From Paracamarosporium sp. OC-R06-R3 (Eukaryota > Ascomycota > Dothideomycetes > Pleosporales > Didymosphaeriaceae), in contig JACVRA010000237.1 in NCBI GenBank assembly GCA_019828545.1, forward strand, positions 1-64,000: a stretch of 64,000 nucleotides of DNA. Reading direction: 5' to 3'. The translations under genes were made by a program, and so were the position numbers. Within the stretch, counting starts at the first letter, position 1, and every line of letters starts with the position of its first letter. The notes beneath the pieces were generated by a model that was given only the letters and a program-made list of their open reading frames with translations, ran no database searches and was not told the DNA's origin. This document shows positions 11,765 to 22,784 of this stretch, one piece after another.

Positions 11765-13067
11765 CTAATAGACATTCTTCGGTATCCCTAGTGAGTCCTC
11801 CTGTAAATGTGCTGTTGAAACTGTGAAGTCGTCTTTCTGCGCTTCCAGCTCACTGTTCAGATCTGTTAAGTTGATCGTAGACAATGTCTGCCCTTTGGTA
11901 ATTCGGCTCACGCGGTTTTTTGAGTTGTATGAAAGGCGTGAAGTCTTGCATTTTGCTTCGTAGAGCTTTGGCAGTGTCATGATACATGTGACGATGAGAC
12001 CCAAACTAATCTCACCGCCACTTGAGAGGCCCAGCCAAAGCCTGTTGTACGTTATGTCTGCATCATCTTCGCTCAGCCGGAAGATAAAGAATATCATTGC
12101 GGAGGAGCAAGCACATGCCCTATAGAAGAAGTAATTAGCAGCAAGCCACTAGGCCAGATGCATACACGACTTACAGCAGGCCTAAAGCGAAAAGCAGAGA
12201 TATACCCAGCTTTTTTCTTGTCGGTATACGCAGTTTCCATACCGAACGCGAAGGTAGAACAACGATGAGCACATCGGAGAAGATATTGAACGAAGCTGCG
12301 GACCAGACGATTACTGTGTAGTCAATACAACGTCCTTCTAAAAGGTATGGGTTCCAAATTTTCTCCCGAGGGTTGCATGCCCATATGCTCAAGCTTGTTC
12401 CAATGATATAGTATGCCCCGTTTACGGCAATCAGCCCCCAGGCACCAAAATACATGAACCGATTAATCGACCTATGAGGCGCGAAGATATCGAGGTATTG
12501 CCTGAGAATAGCGAACTTGATGAGAAATATCATAGGTCCGTAAATGATGTCGTTGATATTCGTCCACTGAATGAAGTCAGCAATATGAAGTCTCGGGAGA
12601 CTGGAAACATACGTAAAGCAGCTTCATCATATGCTTGACTTGAACGTTCCATTGATGCACGCCACCACCTTCGACCACAACCTGCTTTCCGATAGCGGCA
12701 AATCCTATGAGCATGCCCTAAAGCCATGTTAGGTAGACGTCATAGGCGATTCAATCTATGTAGGTGCTATACATAAGCTAAGAGGGTGGCGTCTGGCAGG
12801 TATTTAGCAGGGCTCACTATTTGGCTTCGATCTCTTACAATCACTCAGATCCGTCTTCTGAACGATTCGTAGCCTTGTGTACATTCGCAGTAAGATGAAA
12901 ATGGTTACAATCGTAAGGCAAAGTGAAGCGCAAACATAATACCATTTCTGGTCTGGTCCTTGATTGGTGGGATACAGTAGGATAGACCCATCAGGAAGAC
13001 GTTTTGCTGGGCCATTCATGAGCTCGACGATGGCCTCAGGAGACGACGGTGGATTTGTGGCTGGCAT
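11765..13067 (-). CDS. Rhodopsin-like (Pth11-type) integral membrane protein; exon 1-2 junction unclear
   Basis: Exon 1 (13067 to about 12827) encodes an N-terminal tail and the first membrane helix (YYVCASLCLTIVTIFILLRMYTR). Later exons are about 12717-12613, 12566-12175 and 12119-11765, with clean introns at 12567-12612 (46 bp) and 12120-12174 (55 bp). They give several more helices and the family phrases KHMMKLLYWTN, FLIKFAILRQYL and LPSRSVWKLRIPTRKKLGISLLFALG, followed by a hydrophilic tail. This pattern is that of the fungal rhodopsin-domain family, which includes Pth11-like candidate receptors of the plasma membrane. The odd point is the first junction. The GTAAGA donor after exon 1 leaves phase 1, and every nearby acceptor then meets a stop codon; the usual Asp-Asp-Trp segment of the second helix is also missing. 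Either an exon is mis-seen or the gene carries a lesion there. Confidence 0.65.
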
Positions 13068-14261
13068 GATGAGTAGTATTGTGTAATTCGGGATCTGATA
13101 TTCGAAGAATGCGTGATAATAGCCTGGTGAACTTAGATCAATGTAAACAAGTTAAACACGCTGTATCAATGGAATTAGGACCGAAGAAAGCTCGCGATGT
13201 ATCCGCGAGGCAGTTTCTTATTATGAAGGTGTGCTAGCCTGCACTTTCATTAATATTGGAGCCTAGCCCCCATCATCGTACTGGATCTCGTTTGTTATGG
13301 TGATATTGCGCCCCCACGAACGCCCACAACATCTAATTTTGTAGCCTGTTTCGTGTCGCACAGCGCTAAATTTATTGACCACATCTTGGAGTCCACCGGT
13401 GGATAGGCTGATATGTTACTGCAGCAGCCAACGCTGAGCCACTATGCCAACTTCACAGATGCGCCAAGGTTTTCTCAGAATTCTGCCTCGCACTTCCAAT
13501 CTCCGTGTCACGCGTGCTTGACACCTATGTGCAGTTGCCTCATCACTGCCTCTACGCTATCCTGTCAGGCTGCATTAATATCCTCGTTACAACTAGCTCG
13601 AGTTTTGCATCAAAGTATGTCATATACTGAAGTTGTGAGAGCAATCGAAGTCGAGTCGAGCTTATCTGATGGACTTCTTCTATCACTATTCGCACGAGCA
13701 GCCGCAGGTATCTCACGAAGATGTTGGCAGAAGGGAATTGCCCGGGGTCTCTTTGCTTCTGAGATGAAGTTGTATGAATTAACAACGTATGCGTTCACCG
13801 CGAGGGAGTATATCATGTTGGAACGTGTCATGATTAGGAGGAATCGTCCGTAAGCTTTCCATGAACTCGGTTGAGCATATTGGCTCATACTATCCCGTTC
13901 GGCTGACTAGATTAACCGTGATATATTAGAGACAGCTGAATTTGATTTTATAATCTAGATGATTTATGAACATCAGTTTCCGACACCAGTTCTTATTGTC
14001 TACTAAATAAAAACTGTCGCCATAGTTCAAATTTAATTAATATAGTGTTTTTCATGAAATAGTTCAAGTGGAGGTATATATATCAAACGCCCCGTCAGGT
14101 TTTGTACAACGTAAAGATCGCGATTATAGTTCAAGGTTGGTCCGATTTGGGAACAGTTGAAGGTTGTTTCGAATGGCTAAGCAGCCTGAGTTTGTGGCTG
14201 TGCAACCCTGAGTAGGTCTTGGCAGCCTAAGTCAGCATGAGCAAGCCAATAACACGTACAT
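13068..14261. other. Intergenic, no convincing gene
   Basis: A 146-codon open frame (13413-13853, +) overlaps a 92-codon frame on the other strand. Neither has a family motif, so neither is annotated. 13900-14100 is AT-rich. Confidence 0.45.
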
Positions 14262-16509
14262 ATGAGCGCAGATCTGAGACAAATTGCGTCCCAGATGAGA
14301 CACTACCTTGTTCAGGGGTCTGGATGTGACGCGGGAACGCAAGGCTTAGTGGTTCAGTACAAAGATACTTTTGAAAGCTTCTGCCTTCCTTTTCGCCTTT
14401 TTCTCAGTAATCAGTGCTTTGGTCGTGTACAGCCAGCATCCAAGAACGGATGGAGTCTGAAAGACGTGAACAGCAGCACCCCGGGCGATCGCAACCTAGA
14501 AGACGAGGTACGGGGTTATTTTGTTGACTTCTTCGTTCTGACATGTTTAGTTTCCGCTGCTTCCGTCTTAGGACCTGACCTCTGCAAAAGATGTAGACGA
14601 CACTGCCTTCCAGGAGAAACATCTTACGCAATTCGGCAAACGAATCTACATATTAGGACCAACAAGGAACTGGAGCCCTCGTAGCTGTCCGCTCTGCCAC
14701 CTTATGCTTCAGATTATTCCAGCGCAAAAGAACTCCGGAAACCATGTACTTCGCTCCATCAACAGTAAAAAAATCCCCGAAAGAGGTTGGCAGGCTATCG
14801 ATACATATATGCTCGTCATGGGAAGCAATTCAGAGTTCCTAGTGAAACAGCCAAAGCACTCGTCGATCGTTCGCCTTATACAACCCAATGTTAACCCTGA
14901 GTTGATCAAAGGTTGGATAGACTACTGCCAAAAAAAATCATTCCAGTGCTTGTAGTGCAGGGGATAGGCTATATTCGTCCGATTCTACATCATCCCCACT
15001 CTTTGTAATTACTTCATTCAAAGTAATTGATTGTGAGACAAGGGAGATTGTCGATGGCTGTAGCGCTCGGTATGTGGCACTCAGCTACGTATGGAGACTG
15101 GGTGAGAGAGGCCCAGGGTTTTCACGAGTGTTACCCCCTCGGCTTCCTGAAACTATCGAAGACGCCATTACTATGACTCGGTCCTTGAGTGTACGATATC
15201 TCTGGATAGACCGGTATTGTATCAACCAGTGTGAACCATCTGAAGTGCGGGAACAGGTAGGGCGTATGGACTTGATTTATAGCTGCGCCTATCTCACGAT
15301 TATTGCTGCGGCAGGAGAAACGCCTGATTATGGTCTTCCAGGTGCCGGCAAACGATATAGGCAAACCCAGCCGCATGGAATCGTCCGAGGAGACATGCTT
15401 GTATCAACTCTTCCAGATCCAAAGCCCGCAATCGAAAATTCAAAATGGTTCCAGCGAGGCTGGACTTACCAAGAAGGCATTCTTTCTCCCAGACGACTTA
15501 TCTTCACCGACTGTCAAGTCTATTTCGAATGCTCTGGAATGTACTGCTGCGAAGCTCTTAATTTACCTTTGCGAAGTCTCCACGTCCAGGGAGGCCAGCA
15601 TTTCAGAGCAAAATTCTGCGGCAAATTCAATATTGGCATTTTTCCAAGAGGAATTGGTTTGTCGGCATGGGAGATAGTAGAGAGGATCGAAAAATATACG
15701 GAAAGACAGTTGAGTAACCCTTCTGATATATTGAATGGTATCTCTGGCGTCTTACAAGCCTTTACGAAAAGCAAGAAACCAGTGTTACATTGTGCTGGCG
15801 TCCCATGATCCCGGAAATATTACGAGGAAGGCCTCACCGGCTTTTAGAGCCATACGTACGGAAATGGTCTCCACTCATTGGATTCTGTGGAGGATTATGC
15901 TGGTCAGTTGCTTCACCATCAGAGCGTCGTGAAGGCTTTCCGTCGTGGTCTTGGACGGGTTGGCGTAGCGAGATACGTTGGGGAATAGAGGACTCCGATT
16001 GGCGCTGCCTGGATCCCAATAATGATATTCAACTCTCGATTGAGCTCGAGGACGGTAGCCAGGTCGATTTGGATACATTCTGTCACGCATACGATAACAT
16101 GAGTAAGAAGATTTCCGGCGCTTTACGCATCACTACCTGGATATTCCCACTGCGAATTCGGAGAAGTCAAAAGAGTGTCTCTGAATCGGGGTATGAGACA
16201 ATAGTAGAGCTCGAAGACAAAGGCCCAGCTATTTGGAGTTTTGCGCCCACTTGCGCTAGACCTCTTCTTCCTAACACCAAGTGCATTGGGATACATTTAT
16301 GCCACACCAATGAAGAACAACCACTTCGAAAGCTGTATATCCTAGTTATGAGGGAGGTAAAGAGCGGAGTGTATGAGCGAGTGGGCTTTGGTACAATGGA
16401 TGGGAATACAAGAATAGTAGACCCGGAAAAGCGGGATGAGGCATTATTTCGATTCTGGGTGCCGCCCCCTACACTAAAGAAAGTGTGGAAGGAATTCCAA
16501 CTCTGTTAG
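14262..16509 (+). pseudogene. HET-domain gene broken by three apparent frameshifts
   Basis: Four consecutive open frames together make one heterokaryon-incompatibility (HET) protein. The recognisable N-terminus starts near 14570 (LCKRCRR); the earlier part of the first frame looks non-coding, so the start is unknown. The next landmarks are SCPLCHLMLQIIP, WIDYCQK, then the HET core: RYVALSYVW, YLWIDRYCINQ, MDLIYSCAYLTIIAAAG and WFQRGWTYQEGILSPRRLIF. The C-terminal part has FPSWSWTGW. Three breaks are seen. An extra base lies at about 14679-14682, just before SCPLC. A run of eight A at 14930-14937 restores WIDYCQKN-H if read as seven. One base is missing near 15806, between HCAGVP and MIPEILRG. 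HET proteins trigger programmed cell death after fusion of unlike strains, and decayed copies are common. Sequencing error in homopolymers is the alternative, mainly for the A run. Confidence 0.75.
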
Positions 16510-17423
16510 AATATCACAATTTGACTTGTATCCTAACATTCGAAGATGGTGGGCTTGTGGCTAGCGCGGTGAGCAGTGGTTTATAGCTCGGGCTCAAACG
16601 GTCAGAGAATGCTTAAAGATAGCTTGTTCAACTAGAAGCATTTCGTAGAAGGGAATAGACACTATAGGGACTAAAGACGTACTGCGCTGCATGCGCGAGT
16701 TAGTCGCTTATTTCTGCAACATGCTAGAATGCATGTCTGATCAAAATGGGAGACTCGCCTTCATAATCGTGTCAGATATCGATTGCTGAAGGATTGGCAT
16801 TATGAATGAACTCGGGAAGCAATATAAGATCTCCTGTATCTCTGAAATTTACCAATCCCCCACCGTTAGTATATTAGCGATTATCAAGAAAACACGTTAA
16901 GTGCCTCGTGATTGCTGAAGATTGAAGTATTGCTTACCTCTGGGACCGTCACTGATTGAACCACGTTGAAACTACTCAGTTGATGGGGAATCGCTGAGGA
17001 TGTTGCATTTTCCAGGCTAGAAGTACGTGCATCACGTCAAACTGCACCTCTTATGCAACGGAGCACGATTGGTTGCTCAAAAGAAACTTGGTGTGTTGTT
17101 GAACGTTGGGGTCATTTCCGTGGTGTAAAATTTTTCGGAAAATCTGTTTTTGATCCTGATTGTCGTCAACTACAAAGAAGTTCTAATCATTATGATTCGA
17201 ATTGAAGTAAAGTACTAGCGTAGATTGAAGGACGGAAGAGGAAGTACAAATGTCAAGGGCACCATCCCAAATCATGATTTGAAGATCGTTTCACAACTCG
17301 CGACCACTTGCTGTGCCCAGACCCTGAGCAATAGATGCTATAATACTGCTGTCGGCACTGAGTAGAGGGCTCACTCAGACTAGAAGGTCTATGTATAGCT
17401 TAGTTGTAAAAGTGACTTTCTAT
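16510..17423. other. Intergenic, no gene seen
   Basis: 914 bp with stops in every frame. No motif, RNA gene or inverted repeat was noticed. Confidence 0.5.
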
Positions 17424-19056
17424 TCATAAGCTAGGCGTTAAATATAGTGCGCCGTATGCTTCGGGCGATGCGAGGCGTCGACATTGTGGAGCGTGCTCTC
17501 GCCAAATGTCCTGGCGCAATCCTTTCAAAATCCCAGTGCTGGCCCAGAACGTAGATACACAGATTCCTGCAACTGTCACTGGAACCGATGCACCTTGAAG
17601 ATCATCTGGATGCTTTCTTTGCCACCAAATCCAGAATCCGAAAGTGATAACCAGGATACCAACATGGATCCGAAAGACGTAGAGCGCGGACACCGCATAT
17701 CTCGCGTGAATGCCCCAGACGTAGGTTTCCCTGTCACTGGAACCATTGATCCTGAATTCGAAATCTCTCTTTGGCAAGGCGTCTACGAGATGTTTGGCGT
17801 TTGCCTCTGCGCAAGCGCAGTCATGGGCTCCAAGAAACGTAGGCAAAGATCCGAGCCAGCAGGGCGTGATGCATGAATTAATTATCTCTTCGCATTCATG
17901 TTTTGATATCCATGGATCTTGCGCGGTTATCTTCGGAGGTCGTGGAGAATAGTCACAGTCGCCGGTCATCGGAAGGTCAATGCCTCGGTCGACGATCCGG
18001 CCCGGCCATGTCTTCTGAAACTGATTACGTTTGTTAGTTCGTGAATCGTGTGAATGTAATATTCATGAATGGCTTTTCCAATTTTCCAAATGAGTTAAGC
18101 GGAAAGTCAATGGAAATTTCGCCGTCTGGAAAACTTGTTGCCAAAGGAATCGACGGTCCCGTGGTAGGGAAATGTTGTGTTATCCAAACGCGCACCTTGC
18201 CGTCTTTGCCGCAATATACCGAGCGTATACTAAGTCCTACATCCTCTCGGTATCGCCACTGCACGTCGCACGTTTTATTCTCCACACCATCGGAGCTGTT
18301 CCGCTCGACATCGACTTTTCTACACAGCTTCTGCCATTGCAAAGCACCCTGCCCGAGTGCGATAGTCATGAGGGATTCGGCAGAGAGCGTCAACCGTAGA
18401 GACAAGTTATCAGGTGTAGTCACAGCGGCATCGAGGCGGGTCTTCGTATCAAGACTCGTGTTGAAGTCGTTAGTAGTTCTCAAAATGGGAGTCACGATTT
18501 GCTGATTTGAGTAGTCCGAGGACTTACTATCCTCTGCAACGGTACCCCAATCTACAGTGTTAAAATACCCGTGTTGGATTTGCAGACTTCCAGATGGTGA
18601 TGCCAGTAACGTTGTGTCTCTCTTATCTTGAGGTGGTTCCCCCAACGAGTACATAGCGGAATTGTGAACAGAGCTGGAGCTTCCAAAGTCACCGGTGTCT
18701 ACTGTTAATGTTCGATGCGGGATTTCTGGTGTGTTCTTTATCTCCTGCCTGACTGTCTCGCTTAGGGTTAGAGTGTTTCCCATATCCATGGCTACCCTCT
18801 TGGCTCGATTAACTTCAACCATGATAGCGTCTTCGAGCTCTCGTCGGAAATGGTATAGGAATGCTGCTGTCGCTTCATGATCGCTTCGTGGGGTGTTCCC
18901 AGGTGATACTGCCCGAGGAAAGGCTCCAGGTTCTTGTACAAGTCTCTCATGATCATTCTTTAGCCAGCTATTGAAGACTTTCCAGTCCTCATACAGCACA
19001 TCAGCTTCAGAAGGCGCTGGTAGGGCATCTCGACTCGTTTGGTGATTGCTCGCCAA
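17424..19056 (-). pseudogene. Fungal protein with C-terminal membrane helix, split by a frameshift
   Basis: Two minus-strand frames follow each other. The first (to 18034, about 340 codons) ends FMNITFTRFTN and a stop. The second is open from just before that stop, reads QFQKTWPGRIVDRGIDLPMTGD and continues to 17424. No GT-AG pair lies between them, and removing one base after the FTN codons joins them without any stop, so a one-base insertion near 18035 is the simplest reading. The upstream part carries a beta-rich domain (CDVQWRYREDVGLSIRSVYCG...VWITQHFP). The downstream part has DPWISKHECEEIINSC, a Cys-rich stretch, FEFRINGSSDRETYVWGIHARY, then a membrane helix and the tail WWQRKHPDDLQGASVPVTVAG. 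The first frame has no ATG near its beginning (a TTG occupies the spot), so the 5' end is also unresolved. I believe related fungal proteins carry both parts in one chain, but I cannot check this. Function is unknown. Confidence 0.5.
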
Positions 19057-20942
19057 GGTTCTATTGTTGTATACGTGACCACTAAGGCTTATAGAGCGAT
19101 ATGACGTTAAATCGAGGAGACGTTGCGACTCTTTAGTAACTTCTAATTGCAGCTGTCTGCAAGATGTTAGATAAATAGCGCCAGATTTAAGAATAAGTTA
19201 CGCACAGTTGTAAGAAGCTTATAAACATCTATAAGACTTAACGATGTCCTGCAATCTACGTTTATAGCTTATTGATCTTTTTCTCCTTTCTAGTATGTTT
19301 AATTAGATATATAGGCCTTTTTAACAATTTTCTTTTATTTATAGAGAATTTTAATATTATAATAATATTTTCTTACATTATTGTAGTGTATTATAAAAAC
19401 TAGTAATTAGAAATAGTATTAACTTTCTATGCTCTTTTATAAGAGATTCAAGTTCCAAAAGGCAGGCATAGAAATTTGGGAACTCCCGAATGAGACCGTC
19501 AACGTTGACTTTGGACACGTGACTTGTATCTGTGAGGCCACGAGAATAATGTTATTCGACTCATATCCGGGTGAGGCTCACCTTTGAAAGCAACATAAAC
19601 GCGCGTGGAGACCTCGACTAGCTTGTTAATATCCGATACAGCAACTCCAATCGACATCTTGAGCCTTTAAGGTTGCTCTCAAACGCAGCGATACCTCTTG
19701 AATCTTCGGCTTATATGAGAGTGTGCACAACAGCTGGTGTCGCAGAAGCGGACATTTTACGAGAATCTAGGGAGGGGGTGGCTGAGCACAACATACGGCC
19801 TCTCTGTTTGGGGCTGTGACAGGTCAACTCGTATTCGTATGTGTTTCGTCAATCAGAACGCTTCATAATTGCACGTCGAGTAAAGTTTCGGGCACGCAGC
19901 GAACCGCGAAAAGTAATAATACATGTCACTCGTGTCACTAGATTCTAAACGTATTTAATACTCTGTGCTTGCCTCGAGTCTACTTAGAGTAGTATTGTAT
20001 CATTTGACTACTGGCTATTGCAGCTGCTGTAATTATATGGAGTGTTTAGGACTGCTTGGTGCCAGCTGAATGTCTTCCGCAACTTCCCCGCCTGTGGCTT
20101 CGCGACTACCTTTGAGACTAGCCCTACCGATAAGCAGCAAGATTCTTCCTTTGCCTTTTGAAGCAGCATATCTCTGTATGCGATCCCCGCACGCAGCGTC
20201 AACATTGCACAACGCGATTATGATCTCGAGCTAAGCGATATCAACGCCTAGTAGGACACGCGCCTACGCGCTCAAAGTTTTCGCGCCTGCTCCGGCCGTC
20301 GCAACACGCTCTTGTCACCCTGAATGGGTTTCGCACTGTCAAAGGTGCAGCACAAGCTGACATCTTGCAATGATATAGCTATGGAGTGTTTTTGGGGGGA
20401 GCGGGGGAAGGAGGGGCGCTCGCAGCAAAACACCGCACTTCTATTCGAAGAGTTGCTGAACAGCGAAACACAACGCCGGAATGTGAGGAAGCACCGCGCA
20501 GACTGGGTGCCCTCTTTTTTCAGGACTAGATGCTAATCCCGCTTCGCATAGAAAGTGGACCAGCAAATATGGACACATACACCAGCCTTTAGGTAGTGGA
20601 GTGGGTTAATGATGAAATTGAGGAACCATTGAGTCCTTTAGTTGGTATGCTCGTGCATGCGACACTAACATACATGCTCTGTGATCGCGACTCCCAACTG
20701 GTGGGCATCTTCTCCTGCATCGACCACTTCTTGACATACCCGATCACCAAGCACGATTTGAAAGAATGGGAAGGGACAAATTACAAAAGTCTGACCTCAA
20801 GGCAAGTATATTCAAGGCTTCCAGATCATCCAGTTTAGCATCACTCAAATAATAGAAATATTGCACGACACCAGGAACAATGCTGGCAAAATAAGATGAA
20901 CATGAAAGGCATTAACATTATGAAGTCGTAAATAAAGAGCTA
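19057..20942. other. Intergenic with AT-rich block
   Basis: About 1.9 kb. The AT-rich part is listed separately. The rest (19450-20942) has ordinary composition, with short frames but no family motif. Confidence 0.5.
19130..19450. repeat. AT-rich block (possible RIP relic)
   Basis: Dense TA and TTTA/ATAAT words (for example TTATAATAATATTTTC near 19355-19375) mark a sharp composition change from both flanks, with no open frame. It is consistent with a small decayed repeat. No terminal repeats could be identified. Confidence 0.4.
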
Positions 20943-22784
20943 TTAAGTGCAGCACAAGCCCTGCACACCGTTCAGACTAGCCCCACCACAGGCCATACCA
21001 CTCTGGCAGCACTGGTTCTCAACCCCAGGGCACACCTCACTAAAAGCACCGTTGCCTCCATCCTTCCCACACAGCTGCGGAGCAAGGCTGGAGTCAGAGT
21101 TTGTCGCCATCTTGCACCCAGCGTCATTGAAAGCTGACCCGACCACACCGCCAACAGGGCTTGTCGGAAGCGGGTCTGCAGGTGCTGGCACTGATGGAGC
21201 CGCAGGAGGAGCCGCACCAGTAGGCATAGCGTCGAAAACGGTAACACAGGTGCTGAATATCTGCGTCGAAGTGCCCACGAGCTCGAAAGTGTTCTCAGCA
21301 GCTACTTCGTTGACATTACCAATTCCCGCGAATGCATTCAATTGCGCTGTGAGGTCACCAGTCAGATCTACACCGGGGCATTCCTGGTCCGTCTCCAATG
21401 CCGCTTTAAGCGCGAGCTGCGGTGCCGCGAGGGCCAAACCGCCTGCGATACCTTGATTCAAGACTTCCGCTGAGACACCGAGGATGATGTTCGGTCCGAA
21501 ATTCGCGGTCGCGGAGATCCCTGCGCTAAGGGCAGGCGGGGTAGTGGTGAATTCGGGGGTGAAGTCAGTGCTCTCGTCGTCTTCGTCGTTGAGGAAGTTT
21601 GCTTTAGCCCGAGCGCCATTGGGGATGCGCATGGTGATTGAGCCGGCGCTGATGGTGGCTGAGGCGGTGATTTCGTCGATTTTGGCGTCGAGGTTGATGG
21701 TGAGAGTTGGGCCTATGTTGGCAACGCCGGGAATGGTGAGCGGGGGCGTAATTAGTGGGATTTCGAGAAACGTGACGGATTGGTCGAAAGCCTCTGTCAG
21801 TGCGGCGCTGAGCTCGATGTCGAGCCCGATGGTGGCGGAGAGGTCGTTTGCGATGATCTCGATGCTGCCGTCTACGGGAGACTCGGCAGAGAACACGTTC
21901 AGAGCGTCGAAGTTTGCTTCGACATTGATGTCGAGTGTGCCGGTTGTTTTGCAGTCTGCGCATTTAAGGGCGATGTCGATGTCTGAGATGTTTGTTTTGA
22001 GGATCTCGGTGTCACTGAAGTCTTGGTCTAGAGGGATGGAAAACTCGGCGCGTTTGGAGAGATCGTTAGAACGCGGGGCTGCACGACTAACACCGAGCGT
22101 GGACAAATAAAATTTGACATTTGGAAAGACATCGTTGAAATCGAGGGGTTCTGCGTCAAGGGTCATCGTGAGGCCATCTTCCGATCCGCAGTCCAGATGA
22201 GAGACTTTGTATGCTTGGCGGTAGCCGCGGCATTTGGGGGTATTTGTGACGAGCGCGATATAGCGATCGGCCTCTTCGTTGACCCATTCCCAGTTTTGTT
22301 TTGCGAGGTTGTATGCTTCTGGGGTGCGCCAGGTAATGGAAATCATATCCTCGTCTTCGCGACATTGGATATCTGCGACGTTATCCTCGAGGCGCTCCAG
22401 TGGGACTGTGCGTCCCTTCCAAGGCTGTTCACCGCTATTGGTTGTGAAACTGCATTGTGCTTTTGCTATCGGTGTGGTACTCCCTGGTTGTCAAGTCAGA
22501 AGTGCGCTTCGATTGTGGGTACCAAGCCTACCTTCAACGTTCCAGTACCATGTCTCTCCCATTTTTAATTTGTAGTCATCTTCTGTAATGGCTACGCGTC
22601 TCCCAATTCGGCGTCTGAAGGGTGTGGGAGTAAGAGAGCTAGGCGTGTCGACTGCGAGAAGGGGTGCACGGGAGACATGATTCTCGGGATGGTGTCTAGG
22701 GACGAGAGATAGTGCCGCTGCGTTTGTTGTTCCTAGGAAAAAGGAAGGCAGGAGAAGGGCAGACAGCGAGGTTAAGCAATGCAT
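20943..22784 (-). CDS. Secreted DUF7029/DUF7223-type protein
   Basis: Two exons, 22784-22532 and 22483-20943, are joined over a 48-bp intron (GTAGGC donor, CTGAC branch, CCAG acceptor). The join gives TWYWNVEGSTTPIAKAQCSF. The ATG at 22784 opens a signal peptide (MHCLTSLSALLLPSFFLGTTNAA). The first third contains the DUF7029-like beta region (MISITWRTPEAYNLAKQNW, CRGYRQAYKVSHLDC). The centre carries a long beta-rich DUF7223-like region (CADCKTTGTLDINVEANFD..., DLSATIGLDIELSAAL). The tail has a Pro/Ala linker and a Cys-rich end (CPGVENQCCQSGMACGG...QGLCCT) that suggests a disulfide-bonded cap. The product is about 597 aa. Proteins of this build are secreted or wall-associated in fungi and their role is not known. 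It is a well-preserved gene with normal codon use in an otherwise decayed stretch. Confidence 0.8.

Noticed and set aside
13413..13853. 146-codon plus-strand frame
   Set aside because: No family motif, overlaps a 92-codon minus-strand frame of equal plausibility and has no supporting splice or start context.
20596..20838. 80-codon plus-strand frame near a G-rich tract
   Set aside because: Starts with GTG, is isolated and has no motif.
21484..22110. 208-codon plus-strand frame inside the DUF7029/DUF7223 gene
   Set aside because: Antisense shadow of a long, motif-supported coding exon.
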